Assembly: GCF_900094575.1 (NCBI RefSeq)
Contig: NZ_FMAE01000005.1
Span: 364,092-428,091, forward strand
Length of the DNA stretch: 64,000 bases
Direction: 5' to 3'
Origin: Bradyrhizobium yuanmingense
Lineage (GTDB): Bacteria; Pseudomonadota; Alphaproteobacteria; Rhizobiales; Xanthobacteraceae
Shown here: positions 15,140 to 24,223 of the stretch, piece by piece
How the letters are laid out: every line of letters starts with the position of its first letter
Position numbering within the stretch: the first letter of the stretch is position 1
Notes under the pieces: model-generated
Seen by the model: only the letters and a program-made list of their open reading frames with translations
Told to the model about the DNA's origin: nothing
Databases searched by the model: none
Program-made: the position numbers and the translations under genes

Positions 15140-16483
15140 TCACACCATCATCATCACGGGATTTTCGATCAGCTGCTTGAACGCGCCGATCAGCTCGGCG
15201 CCGAGCGCGCCGTCGATGGCGCGGTGATCGCAGGACAAGGTCACGCTCATCATGTGCGCGATCTCGATCTTGCCGCCGCGCACCACGGGACGCTCCTCGC
15301 TGGTGCCAACCGCAAGGATCGTGGCATGAGGCGGATTGATCACCGCAGTGAAGTGGCTGATGCCGTACATGCCGAGGTTGGAAACGGCCGTGGTGCCTCC
15401 CTGGTATTCCTCCGGCTTGAGCTTGCGCGAGCGGGCGCGCGCGGCAAAATCCTTCATCTCGTTGGAGATGGTCGAGAGCGTCTTGGTCTCCGCTTTGCGG
15501 ATGATCGGCGTGATCAGGCCGCCGGGCATCGCGACGGCAACGCCGACGTCGGAATGGTGATGCTTGACCATGCCGCTTTCGGTCCAGCTGACGTTGCAGT
15601 TCGGGATCTTCTGCAGCGCGACCGCCATCGCCTTGATGACGAAATCGTTGACCGAGATCTTGTAGAGCGGCTTCTTCTCCTTGTCCTTCGGCGCGGCGGC
15701 GTTGATCTCCTCGCGGGCAGTGAGCAGCTTGCCGATGTCGCAGTCGATGGTGAGGTAGAAGTGCGGGACGTTCTGGATCGATGCGGTCAGGCGCTGGGCG
15801 ATGGTGCGGCGCATGCCGTCATGCGGGACGATGTCGTAGGAGCCGGGCTCGAACAGCGACAGGATCTGCTTGTCCGACATGGTCGGCGCGATCGCAGGCG
15901 CGCCTGACGGTGCCGCGGCGGGCGCTTTCAGACCCTTGCCGGACTTGGCCTGCTCGACGTCGCGGGCGACCACGCGGCCGTGCGGACCGGTGCCGGCGAC
16001 CAGGGCGACATCGATGCCGGCCTCCTTGGCGAGACGGCGCGCCAGCGGCGACGAGAATACACGGCCGCCATGACCATTGGCTTGCGCTGCCGGAGCTGCA
16101 GCCTGCTGCGCGGGTGCCGCGGCGGGCGCAGCAGCTTTCGGTGCGGCGGGCGCAGGCGCGGGAGCCGGCGCAGCGGCAGCGGCCTTTGGCGGCGCGGCCG
16201 AGGCGCTGGGCTTGGCGCTACCCGCAGCCTTCACGTCCTCGCCCTCGCCGGCGAGCACGGCGATCACGTCGTTGACCGGGACATCCTGCGTACCCTCTGG
16301 CACCAGGATCTTGGCGATCGTGCCTTCGTCGATCGCCTCGACCTCCATGGTCGCCTTGTCGGTCTCGATCTCGGCGATGACGTCGCCGGACTTGACCTTG
16401 TCGCCCTCCTTCTTCAGCCATTTGGCGAGGTTGCCCTTCTCCATCGTCGGCGAGAGAGCGGGCATCAGGATGTTGATGGGCAT
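15140..16483 (-). CDS. pdhC: Pyruvate dehydrogenase E2, dihydrolipoamide acetyltransferase
   Basis: A 447-residue core subunit transferring acetyl groups to CoA. An N-terminal lipoyl domain (about 1-80, lipoylated lysine in ETDKATMEVEA) is followed by a long Ala/Pro linker (about 85-135). Next come the peripheral subunit-binding domain (SPLARRLAKEAGIDVALVAG), a second linker and the catalytic domain ending DHRAIDGALGAEL, with the His and Asp of the HxxxD motif. One lipoyl domain, as expected for alphaproteobacteria. The lipoyl domain is nearly the same as the one fused to pdhB. Part of the minus-strand pdh operon. Confidence 0.95.
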   Translation of the reverse strand: MPINILMPALSPTMEKGNLAKWLKKEGDKVKSGDVIAEIETDKATMEVEAIDEGTIAKILVPEGTQDVPVNDVIAVLAGEGEDVKAAGSAKPSASAAPPKAAAAAPAPAPAPAAPKAAAPAAAPAQQAAAPAAQANGHGGRVFSSPLARRLAKEAGIDVALVAGTGPHGRVVARDVEQAKSGKGLKAPAAAPSGAPAIAPTMSDKQILSLFEPGSYDIVPHDGMRRTIAQRLTASIQNVPHFYLTIDCDIGKLLTAREEINAAAPKDKEKKPLYKISVNDFVIKAMAVALQKIPNCNVSWTESGMVKHHHSDVGVAVAMPGGLITPIIRKAETKTLSTISNEMKDFAARARSRKLKPEEYQGGTTAVSNLGMYGISHFTAVINPPHATILAVGTSEERPVVRGGKIEIAHMMSVTLSCDHRAIDGALGAELIGAFKQLIENPVMMMV

Positions 16484-16546
16484 GCTGACCTCAAGAAGAA
16501 CTTTGCAAAACGTCGTCGTCCGACAGCGGCGACGAACAGACCAGGT

Positions 16547-16999
16547 TTAGTTGCCGATGTCGCCCTGCCACAGGCGCTCATTGGTTGGGATGGAACGCCA
16601 ATTCTTCATCATGGTGATGGAGCGGTCGTCGGCAAGGTCGATCCACGGAATCCCGAACTTGTCGAGAATGTCCTTGGAGCCTTCGAAGGTGGCGGATTCC
16701 CCGATCACCACCAGCTTGACCTTGAACAGCGCGAGCGCGCCGGCGCACATCGAGCAAGGCGACAGCGTGGTGTACATGACGGTGTCATGGAACGAGATCG
16801 CGCCGGCCTCGCGCAGGCAGCTCATCTCGCCATGCAGGATCGGATTGTTCTCCTGCACGCGGTTGTTGTGGCCGCGGGCGATGATCTTGTTGTCGCGCGT
16901 CAGCACCGCGCCGATCGGCAGGCCGCCCTGCGCGATCGAGGCTTCCGCCTCGCGGATCGCCTCCAGCATGAAATCGTAATGATAGGCTTCGATCGCCAT
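16547..16999 (-). CDS. FCY1-like nucleoside/cytosine deaminase
   Basis: A 150-residue zinc deaminase of the cytidine-deaminase-like fold. The zinc site is HGEMSCLREAG (His and catalytic Glu) and LSPCSMCAGA (two Cys). The segments MYTTLSPC, VVIGES, and the C-terminal pattern DDRSITMM...RLWQGDIG closely follow fungal cytosine deaminase rather than TadA or CMP deaminase. The predicted reaction is therefore cytosine to uracil, or deamination of a related base. It lies between pdhC and the DUF5076-like gene, two bases after the latter's stop, so it is co-transcribed with pyruvate dehydrogenase. Substrate assignment is by resemblance only. Confidence 0.82.
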   Translation of the reverse strand: MAIEAYHYDFMLEAIREAEASIAQGGLPIGAVLTRDNKIIARGHNNRVQENNPILHGEMSCLREAGAISFHDTVMYTTLSPCSMCAGALALFKVKLVVIGESATFEGSKDILDKFGIPWIDLADDRSITMMKNWRSIPTNERLWQGDIGN

Positions 17000-17001
17000 G
17001 G

Positions 17002-17304
17002 TCAGTGCCCCTTGCCGCGCGGCGTGGTGGTGCCCGTGTCAGTGGGACGCTCGATCTCGGCCTGGAACATGTCGAGGATCCGGTTCAGCGCGTCCTCCTC
17101 GGTATATTCGCTCTCGCGCGCATAGGCGCGCGCGGCATGACGTGCGAGATCGACGAGCAGGAGGCCCCACATGTCCGGCTCCTCGAAGGCGCGCTGGAAC
17201 GCCATCGACAGCCCACCGTCCAGGACGAACACGCGCAGGATCTCGACCGCGTCGTCGCGGGTCATGACGTCTGGCGGCAGTGGCTGCTCCTTGGGGCCTG
17301 CCAT
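17002..17304 (-). CDS. DUF5076-like hypothetical protein
   Basis: A 100-residue soluble helical protein (MAGPKEQPLPPDVMTRDDAVEI...) with the core LRVFVLDGGLSMAFQRAF and DMWGLLLVDLARHAARAY. It resembles the DUF5076 family found next to pdhB in Rhizobiales. It starts three bases after the pdhB stop and ends two bases before the deaminase start, so the three are tightly linked. The predicted fold has a central hydrophobic core and no catalytic motif. A role in the dehydrogenase complex or its regulation is suggested only by gene order. Confidence 0.75.
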   Translation of the reverse strand: MAGPKEQPLPPDVMTRDDAVEILRVFVLDGGLSMAFQRAFEEPDMWGLLLVDLARHAARAYARESEYTEEDALNRILDMFQAEIERPTDTGTTTPRGKGH

Positions 17305-17307
17305 GGT

Positions 17308-18690
<1,383 letters not shown>

Positions 18691-18718
18691 ATCTTCTCCA
18701 AAGAAAGCTTGCGCGCGT

Positions 18719-19741
18719 TCAGCGGTACACGTCGGTCCAGAGCTCGGCGGCATCCGGCTCGGGATCATGCTGGGCGAAATCGGCGGAGGCGTTGACGATG
18801 TCGCGCACTTCGGCGTCGATCGCCTTGAGATCGGCCTCGCTGACCTTGGCGGCGAGCAACCGATTGCGAACCTGCTCGATCGGATCCTGGTCGTGGCGAA
18901 CCTTCTCGACCTCCTCGCGCGTACGATATTTTGCGGGATCGGACATCGAGTGGCCGCGATAGCGATAGGTCTGCATCTCCAGGATGAAAGGACCCTTGCC
19001 GCCACGGCACCAGGCCGCCGCCTCCTCGCCCGCCGCCTTCACGGCGCGGACGTCCATGCCGTCGACCTGCTTGCCCGGGATGTTGAAGGACGCACCGCGC
19101 TTGGAAAAATCCTGCTGTGCCGAGGCGCGCGAGACCGAGGTGCCCATGGCGTAGCGGTTGTTCTCGATTACGTAGATCACCGGCAGCTTCCAGAGCTCCG
19201 CCATGTTGAAGCTCTCATAGACCTGGCCCTGATTGGCCGCGCCGTCGCCGAAATAGGTGACGCTGACATTGTCGTTGCCGCGATAGTGGTTGGCAAAGGC
19301 AAGGCCGGTGCCGAGCGAGACCTGGGCGCCGACGATGCCGTGACCGCCGTAGAAGTGCTTCTCCTTGCTGAACATGTGCATGGAGCCGCCCTTGCCCTTG
19401 GAATAGCCGCCGCGGCGTCCCGTCAGCTCGGCCATGACACCGTTGGCATCCATGCCGGTCGCAAGCATGTGACCGTGGTCGCGATAGCCGGTGATGACCT
19501 GATCGCCCTCTTTGAGGGCCATCTGCATGCCGACCACCACGGCCTCCTGGCCGATATAGAGGTGGCAGAAGCCGCCGATGGCGCCCATGCCGTAGAGCTG
19601 GCCTGCCTTTTCCTCGAAGCGCCGGATCAGGAGCATGTCGCGGAGCGCCTTGAGTTCCTGCTCCTTCGTGAATTCCGGGGGCGAACCGCCGTCGGTCTTG
19701 TCCTGTGGAGCGCTTGCGGCGGCTTTCTTGGGTGCGGCCAT
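18719..19741 (-). CDS. pdhA: Pyruvate dehydrogenase E1 alpha
   Basis: A 340-residue thiamine-diphosphate subunit. The TPP motif GDGAANQGQVYESFNMA...IENN is intact, and the phosphorylation-loop region (YRYRGHSMSDP) is recognisable. The N-terminus is an Ala/Lys-rich stretch of about 15 residues. It is the first gene of the minus-strand operon (pdhA, pdhB, DUF5076-like, deaminase, pdhC, membrane gene, small ORF, lpdA). A 28-base gap precedes pdhB. The upstream 265-base intergenic region must hold the operon promoter; CATAAT near 19833-19838 on the minus strand is a weak -10 candidate. Confidence 0.95.
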   Translation of the reverse strand: MAAPKKAAASAPQDKTDGGSPPEFTKEQELKALRDMLLIRRFEEKAGQLYGMGAIGGFCHLYIGQEAVVVGMQMALKEGDQVITGYRDHGHMLATGMDANGVMAELTGRRGGYSKGKGGSMHMFSKEKHFYGGHGIVGAQVSLGTGLAFANHYRGNDNVSVTYFGDGAANQGQVYESFNMAELWKLPVIYVIENNRYAMGTSVSRASAQQDFSKRGASFNIPGKQVDGMDVRAVKAAGEEAAAWCRGGKGPFILEMQTYRYRGHSMSDPAKYRTREEVEKVRHDQDPIEQVRNRLLAAKVSEADLKAIDAEVRDIVNASADFAQHDPEPDAAELWTDVYR

Positions 19742-20006
19742 GGGAATTCCGGGTCAGAGAAAACTTTCGCCCTCTCTAACCCAAGTCAAACGCCCTTGGA
19801 AAGCACCGCGGCGGCATGGCACGACTTTCATTATGCCGCACTGCAACGTGATCGAAATATTGCAAAATCTTTGGCGCTGATCGGGCAACAAATCTATGAG
19901 CGCCATCGCGCGCGCAGATTCGTGACCGGATCAAGAACGGTGCACGACGCCAATCCCGACATGCGGAGCGGACGGCGCCGAAGCGGCGCCGCCCTCTCCG
20001 ATCCGA

Positions 20007-21524
20007 TCAGAAGAAGCCGAGCTTCTTCGGGCTGTAGCTGACCAGGAGGTTCTTGGTCTGCTGGTAATGATCGAGCATCATCTTGTGGGTCTCGCGCCCG
20101 ACGCCCGACTGCTTGTAGCCGCCGAACGCCGCATGGGCGGGATAAGCGTGGTAGCAGTTGGTCCAGACCCGGCCAGCCTGGATCTCCCGGCCGAAGCGGT
20201 AGCAGCGATTGGCGTCGCGGCTCCAAACGCCGGCACCCAGGCCGTAGAGCGTGTCGTTGGCGATCGCGAGCGCCTCTTCGTCGGTCTTGAAGGTCGTGAC
20301 CGAGACGACGGGGCCGAAAATCTCCTCCTGGAAGATTCGCATCTTGTTGTGGCCCTCGAACACGGTCGGCTGCACGTAGAAGCCGCCGGTGAGATCGCCG
20401 CCGAGATCGGCGCGTCCGCCGCCGGCCAGCACCTTGGCGCCCTCCTGCTTGCCGATGTCGATATAGGAGAGGATCTTGCTGAGTTGCTCGCTGGAGGCCT
20501 GCGCGCCGATCATGGTGGTGGGATCGCGCGGATCGCCCTGCTTGATCGCAGCGACGCGCTTGAGCGCCCGCTCCATGAAGCGGTCATAGATGTCGGCGTG
20601 GACCAGCGCCCGGCTCGGACAGGTGCAGACCTCGCCCTGGTTCAGCGCGAACATGACGAATCCCTCGATCGCCTTGTCGAAGAAATCGTCGTCCTCGGCG
20701 GTGACGTCCTTGAAGAAGATGTTGGGCGACTTGCCGCCGAGCTCTAGCGTGACCGGAATCAGATTCTGGCTGGCATATTGCATGATCAGCCGGCCCGTCG
20801 TGGTCTCGCCGGTGAAGGCGATCTTGGCAATGCGCGGGCTCGACGCCAGCGGCTTGCCGGCCTCGAGGCCAAAGCCGTTGACGATGTTGAGCACGCCTGC
20901 CGGCAGCAGGTCGGCGATGACCTCGGCGAAGACCATGATCGAGGCCGGGGTCTGCTCGGCGGGCTTGAGCACCACGCAATTGCCGGCGGCCAGCGCCGGC
21001 GCGAGCTTCCAGCAGGCCATCAGAAGCGGGAAGTTCCAGGGAATGATCTGGCCGACCACGCCGAGCGGCTCGTGGAAATGATAGGCGATGGTGTCGTGGT
21101 CGATCTCGCCGATCGAGCCTTCCTGGGCGCGGACGACACCGGCGAAATAGCGGAAATGGTCGATCGCGAGCGGCAGGTCGGCGGCGCGCGTCTCGCGGAT
21201 CGGCTTGCCGTTGTCCCAGGTCTCGGCAATCGCGAGGCGCTCGAGGTTCTCTTCCATGCGGTCGGCGATCCGGTTCAGGACCGCGGCGCGCTCGGCGACG
21301 CTGGTGCGGCCCCAGGCGGACTTGGCGGCATGCGCCGCGTCGAGCGCTGCCTCGATGTCCTGCGCGTCGGACCGCGCGATCTTGCAGACGACCTGGCCAG
21401 TCAGGGGCGAGGCATTGTCGAAATATTTCCCGGAGATCGGCGCGACGAACTTGCCGCCGATGAAATTGTCGTAGCGTTCGGCAAAGGGCACTTTGGTGAC
21501 GCTGAGGAATTCCACCTTGTTCAT
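20007..21524 (-). CDS. NAD-dependent aldehyde dehydrogenase (ExaC/AldB type)
   Basis: A 505-residue aldehyde dehydrogenase oxidising acetaldehyde-like substrates to acids. It shows the Rossmann segment IPWNFPLLMACWKLAPALAA, the catalytic glutamate in LELGGKSPN, and the catalytic cysteine in NQGEVCTCPSR. The C-terminal FGGYKQSGVGRETHK is also present. Length and the CTC sequence match the ExaC/AldB acetaldehyde dehydrogenase branch. An AcoR-like regulator gene is the next gene upstream on the same strand, and a perfect 9-bp inverted repeat lies about 120 bases before the start, suggesting local control. Confidence 0.92.
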   Translation of the reverse strand: MNKVEFLSVTKVPFAERYDNFIGGKFVAPISGKYFDNASPLTGQVVCKIARSDAQDIEAALDAAHAAKSAWGRTSVAERAAVLNRIADRMEENLERLAIAETWDNGKPIRETRAADLPLAIDHFRYFAGVVRAQEGSIGEIDHDTIAYHFHEPLGVVGQIIPWNFPLLMACWKLAPALAAGNCVVLKPAEQTPASIMVFAEVIADLLPAGVLNIVNGFGLEAGKPLASSPRIAKIAFTGETTTGRLIMQYASQNLIPVTLELGGKSPNIFFKDVTAEDDDFFDKAIEGFVMFALNQGEVCTCPSRALVHADIYDRFMERALKRVAAIKQGDPRDPTTMIGAQASSEQLSKILSYIDIGKQEGAKVLAGGGRADLGGDLTGGFYVQPTVFEGHNKMRIFQEEIFGPVVSVTTFKTDEEALAIANDTLYGLGAGVWSRDANRCYRFGREIQAGRVWTNCYHAYPAHAAFGGYKQSGVGRETHKMMLDHYQQTKNLLVSYSPKKLGFF

Positions 21525-21639
21525 TGATCACTCCCGATGTTGCTGTTTGCGCTTTGTCGTCGCCTGTTTGCGACTTGCGCCGACGATGATGCGGGAGGCG
21601 ATGTCTGTCAGCCCGGGCGGACGCGATGGCGGAGCCGAC

Positions 21640-21659
21640 CTGTCGCAGAACTGCGACAG
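21640..21659. promoter_or_regulatory. Perfect 9-bp inverted repeat upstream of aldehyde dehydrogenase
   Basis: CTGTCGCAG-AA-CTGCGACAG, 20 bases with a two-base spacer, about 116 bases before the aldehyde dehydrogenase start and in the gap after the AcoR-like gene. The length and symmetry suit a Fis-type helix-turn-helix dimer. It is a candidate binding site for the neighbouring regulator. No convincing -24/-12 element was found at a usual distance downstream; a GG-N10-GC match lies only a few bases away. Confidence 0.55.
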
Positions 21660-21705
21660 TCGTGGACGAGGTAAGCGTGAGATGGAGCGCTCACAGCCAC
21701 CCTAC

Positions 21706-21785
21706 CGTCATTGCGAGCGCAGCGAAGCAATCCAGAGTCCCTCCGCGGAAAGATTCTGGATTGCTTCGCTGCGCTCGCAATGACG
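21706..21785. repeat. CGTCATTGCGAGCG palindromic repeat, copy 2
   Basis: An 80-base inverted repeat with left arm CGTCATTGCGAGCGCAGCGA and right arm TCGCTGCGCTCGCAATGACG. It is the same family as 12885-12964, differing by a paired change (GAAG to GCAG) in both arms, which keeps the stem intact. It sits immediately after the stop of the AcoR-like gene and probably acts as an mRNA end structure. Confidence 0.85.
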
Positions 21786-21792
21786 GATGAGC

Positions 21793-22752
21793 TCAGTGGT
21801 TCAGCTCGAACCGCTTCAGCTTCCGATGGAGCGTGGCGCGGCTGACGCCGAGGGCCTTGGCGGCGGCGGAGACATTGCCGCCGGCGCGGAGCAGCGCCCG
21901 CTGCAGCACCGCGCGCTGGCCGCCGGCAAGATGATCGCGCGCGGCATCGCCGCCGAGAAGATCGGCCGCGGGCACCGGCCGCAACGCACCGCCGGGCGCG
22001 ATGCCGAGCGCCAGCCGGGCGGAGCGCGTTGCGCCGATCACGAGATCGTCCGCATCGACCGCAACGAGGCCGCCGCAGCTTCCATCCGCCGCCTGTGTCA
22101 GCACGATGCGGGCATGGGCGAAGACCTTGCGAAACAGGTCGGCCTCGATCCGCCTGGCCGCCTCGCCTGCCGCGAGCGCGATCAGGCTGGCGAAGGCGTC
22201 GGTGCGGTCGGCGCGGCAGGAGGAGACGTCGAGCACGCCCGCGAGCGCCGCCTCGTGATCGTAGATCGGAACGGCGGTGCAGCTCAGAAGCGTGTTGCGC
22301 GCAAAGAAGTGCTGGTCGCGATCGATGGTCAGCGGACGCTGCTCGACGAGGCAGGTGCCGATACCGTTGGTGCCCTCGTGCTCCTCGCTCCAGAGTGCAC
22401 CGGTCCAAAGGCCCCAGGACTGAAACGTCGCATCGTCCGCCACCGTGCCGCGGCGATCGACCGGCACGCCCTCGCGATCGGCGAGCAGCACGCAGCAGCC
22501 CGCAGCGCCGACAGCCTGATAAAGCCGGTCCATGGCGCCCTGGGCGGCCGCCAGAAGCGGCGCGATGCGCTCGCGCGCCTGCTGCAGCTCGGCTTCGGTC
22601 AGCCGCATCGGCGCGGCGTGGCCGCCGGGATCGAGATGGTGCAATCGGGAGGAACGGCGCCACGAGGCCACGAGCGCGGACCGGGCCGCCTGGCCTGACG
22701 CGATGGCGGCCTCGACGCGGGCCGCGTGATGCCGGGGCATTGTCCCATTCAT
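21793..22752 (-). CDS. AcoR-like regulator lacking the AAA+ domain
   Basis: A 319-residue protein with the N-terminal signal region of AcoR-type activators: SWRRSSRLHHLDP, then a GAF-like domain with CVLLADREGVPVDRRG and WSEEHEGTNGIGT. The C-terminal Fis helix-turn-helix is NVSAAAKALGVSRATLHRKLKR. The roughly 240-residue sigma54 AAA+ domain (GESGTGKE, GAFTGA) is absent, so it cannot remodel sigma54 polymerase in the usual way. I start at 22752, with GGAGG eight bases upstream. It precedes the aldehyde dehydrogenase and probably regulates it. Confidence 0.85.
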   Translation of the reverse strand: MNGTMPRHHAARVEAAIASGQAARSALVASWRRSSRLHHLDPGGHAAPMRLTEAELQQARERIAPLLAAAQGAMDRLYQAVGAAGCCVLLADREGVPVDRRGTVADDATFQSWGLWTGALWSEEHEGTNGIGTCLVEQRPLTIDRDQHFFARNTLLSCTAVPIYDHEAALAGVLDVSSCRADRTDAFASLIALAAGEAARRIEADLFRKVFAHARIVLTQAADGSCGGLVAVDADDLVIGATRSARLALGIAPGGALRPVPAADLLGGDAARDHLAGGQRAVLQRALLRAGGNVSAAAKALGVSRATLHRKLKRFELNH

Positions 22753-22972
22753 CACAGTTTCCTCCGGATATCGATTGTAGGACGCGCCGGTGCTCCCCGG
22801 TTGATCTGCGTCAACTTCAGCGCGCGCCAGCAAAGGCATGAGCCCGCCGCGGCGCCGCCGTCAAGGGAACCGCCCGGTTCGGGGGTTACGACCTTCGCAG
22901 GAGGAGGCAAAGGTGCGGCGGTCGGATGTCAGCAGCGACTTTCGCTTTCCGCTTCGAAAGCTGCGGATGCCG

Positions 22973-23290
22973 CTAGTTCGCCGGGATCATTCGAACGAGA
23001 TCGCGCGGATGGACATAGTCGAGCTGGAAGCGCGCCCGCTCGTCCAGCATGTCCGGGTCGATCTTCTCGGACCGCAGCAGCGACACCCGTTGTTCGCTTC
23101 TGGCGCGCTCGCGCTTGAGCTGAGCCAGCTCGCTGGTCAGCGCGATGATCTCCTGGTCGAGCTCCTGGCGGGCGTTGAGACCGTATTTGCCGGTGTAGGC
23201 GTTGACGCCGAAATAGCCGACGATCGCCGCCGCCATCGCATAGAGGGCAAGACCGGTCAGGATCGATTTCAGGCGCGCGCGGGAGACCAT
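22973..23290 (-). CDS. ftsB: Septum formation initiator, FtsB/DivIC family
   Basis: A 105-residue bitopic membrane protein. A short cytosolic N-terminus is followed by one transmembrane helix (ILTGLALYAMAAAIVGYFGV), then a coiled coil (QELDQEIIALTSELAQLKRERA). The end is the family signature-like DPDMLDERARFQLDYVHPRDLV. FtsB works with FtsL and FtsQ at the division site. In many alphaproteobacteria ftsB lies between eno and the pdh cluster, as here. The upstream 68 bases before the next repeat show no gene. Confidence 0.85.
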   Translation of the reverse strand: MVSRARLKSILTGLALYAMAAAIVGYFGVNAYTGKYGLNARQELDQEIIALTSELAQLKRERARSEQRVSLLRSEKIDPDMLDERARFQLDYVHPRDLVRMIPAN

Positions 23291-23358
23291 CTTCGGAAGA
23301 TGGGACAGGTTGGTTAAGGGAGTGCTAATTGCCAGAACGAGGCACTATCCCCACGACG

Positions 23359-23446
23359 CGTCATGCCCGGGCTTGTCCCGGCCATCCACGTGCTTTGCCG
23401 GCGATGACGAAGAACGTGGATGCCCGGGACAAGCCCGGGCATGACG
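23359..23446. repeat. CGTCATGCCCGGGC palindromic repeat
   Basis: An 88-base inverted repeat: CGTCATGCCCGGGCTTGTCC on the left pairs with GGACAAGCCCGGGCATGACG on the right, with CATCCACGT / ACGTGGATG inside and an imperfect loop. It is a repeat family distinct from the CGTCATTGCGAGCG one. It lies between ftsB and the FMN reductase gene and can form a very stable hairpin. Confidence 0.8.
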
Positions 23447-23468
23447 GAGCGTCGGCTTGGCCGGAAGC

Positions 23469-24020
23469 TCAGCCCTGATTCTTCGCCACATGCGCGGCGA
23501 AGGCGTCGATGTATTGCTGCAGCACCGTCTTGAGGGAGTCCTTGGTCAGGTTGCCGTCCGCATCGAAGGCATCGCCGACGCTACTGAGATAGATTTCCGG
23601 CTGCTGGAGGACCGGACCGGAAATGCCCGGCAGGATGTTCTGCAGATGCTTGGCCGCGCTGACGCCGCCGAGCAGCCCCGGCGAATTGGAGATGATGCCG
23701 ACCGGTTTGCCGAGGAACGAGCTCTTGCCATAGGGGCGCGAGGCGACGTCGATGGCGTTCTTCAGGACGCCCGGGATCGAGCGGTTGTATTCGGGCGTGA
23801 CGAACAGGACGCCATTCGACGTCTTGAGCTTCTCGCGGAAGGCGAGCCAGTCCGCGGGCGGCGCGCCCTCTAGGTCCTGGTTGAAGAACGAGATGCCCGC
23901 CGGCGTGATCACCTCGAGCTTGAGCGAGGCAGGCGCAAGCTTGGCGAGCGCATTGGCGATCTTGAGCGAGAAGCTGTCCTTGCGCAGGCTGCCAGCGATC
24001 GTGACGATGTTGTAGGCCAT
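23469..24020 (-). CDS. NADPH-dependent FMN reductase family protein
   Basis: A 183-residue flavodoxin-fold reductase. The FMN phosphate loop is AGSLRKDSFSLKIANAL, and the isoalloxazine-contacting motif is PEYNRSIPGVLKNAIDVASRP, typical of the FMN_red family (azoreductase or chromate/quinone reductase types such as ChrR). The start at 24020 gives the expected MAYNIVTIAGS; the frame runs on to 24062 without support. It is probably monocistronic. The substrate is not predictable; redox detoxification is the usual role. Confidence 0.88.
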   Translation of the reverse strand: MAYNIVTIAGSLRKDSFSLKIANALAKLAPASLKLEVITPAGISFFNQDLEGAPPADWLAFREKLKTSNGVLFVTPEYNRSIPGVLKNAIDVASRPYGKSSFLGKPVGIISNSPGLLGGVSAAKHLQNILPGISGPVLQQPEIYLSSVGDAFDADGNLTKDSLKTVLQQYIDAFAAHVAKNQG

Positions 24021-24172
24021 TGGGTGTCCTTGAAGGCTCGAGCGGAAATGCCGGGACGGCACTTAAGCCATCCGGGTCAATAGATGCAAGTGCATGAACC
24101 GGTCCGATTTGGAAACGCTGCGTTTCTGGAAATGGGTCCGGTTGCGATCCGTCCAGGCCACGATCAAAAGCA

Positions 24173-24198
24173 ATCAGGCCGCCAAGCGGCGGCCTGAT
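24173..24198 (-). terminator. Rho-independent terminator of the MDR dehydrogenase gene
   Basis: An 11-bp perfect stem, ATCAGGCCGCC-AAGC-GGCGGCCTGAT, lies 26 bases past the stop at 24224. On the minus strand it is followed by TGCTTTTGATC, a short T-run. Confidence 0.7.
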
Positions 24199-24223
24199 GC
24201 GTGTCGATAACCGACCGAAGCGA

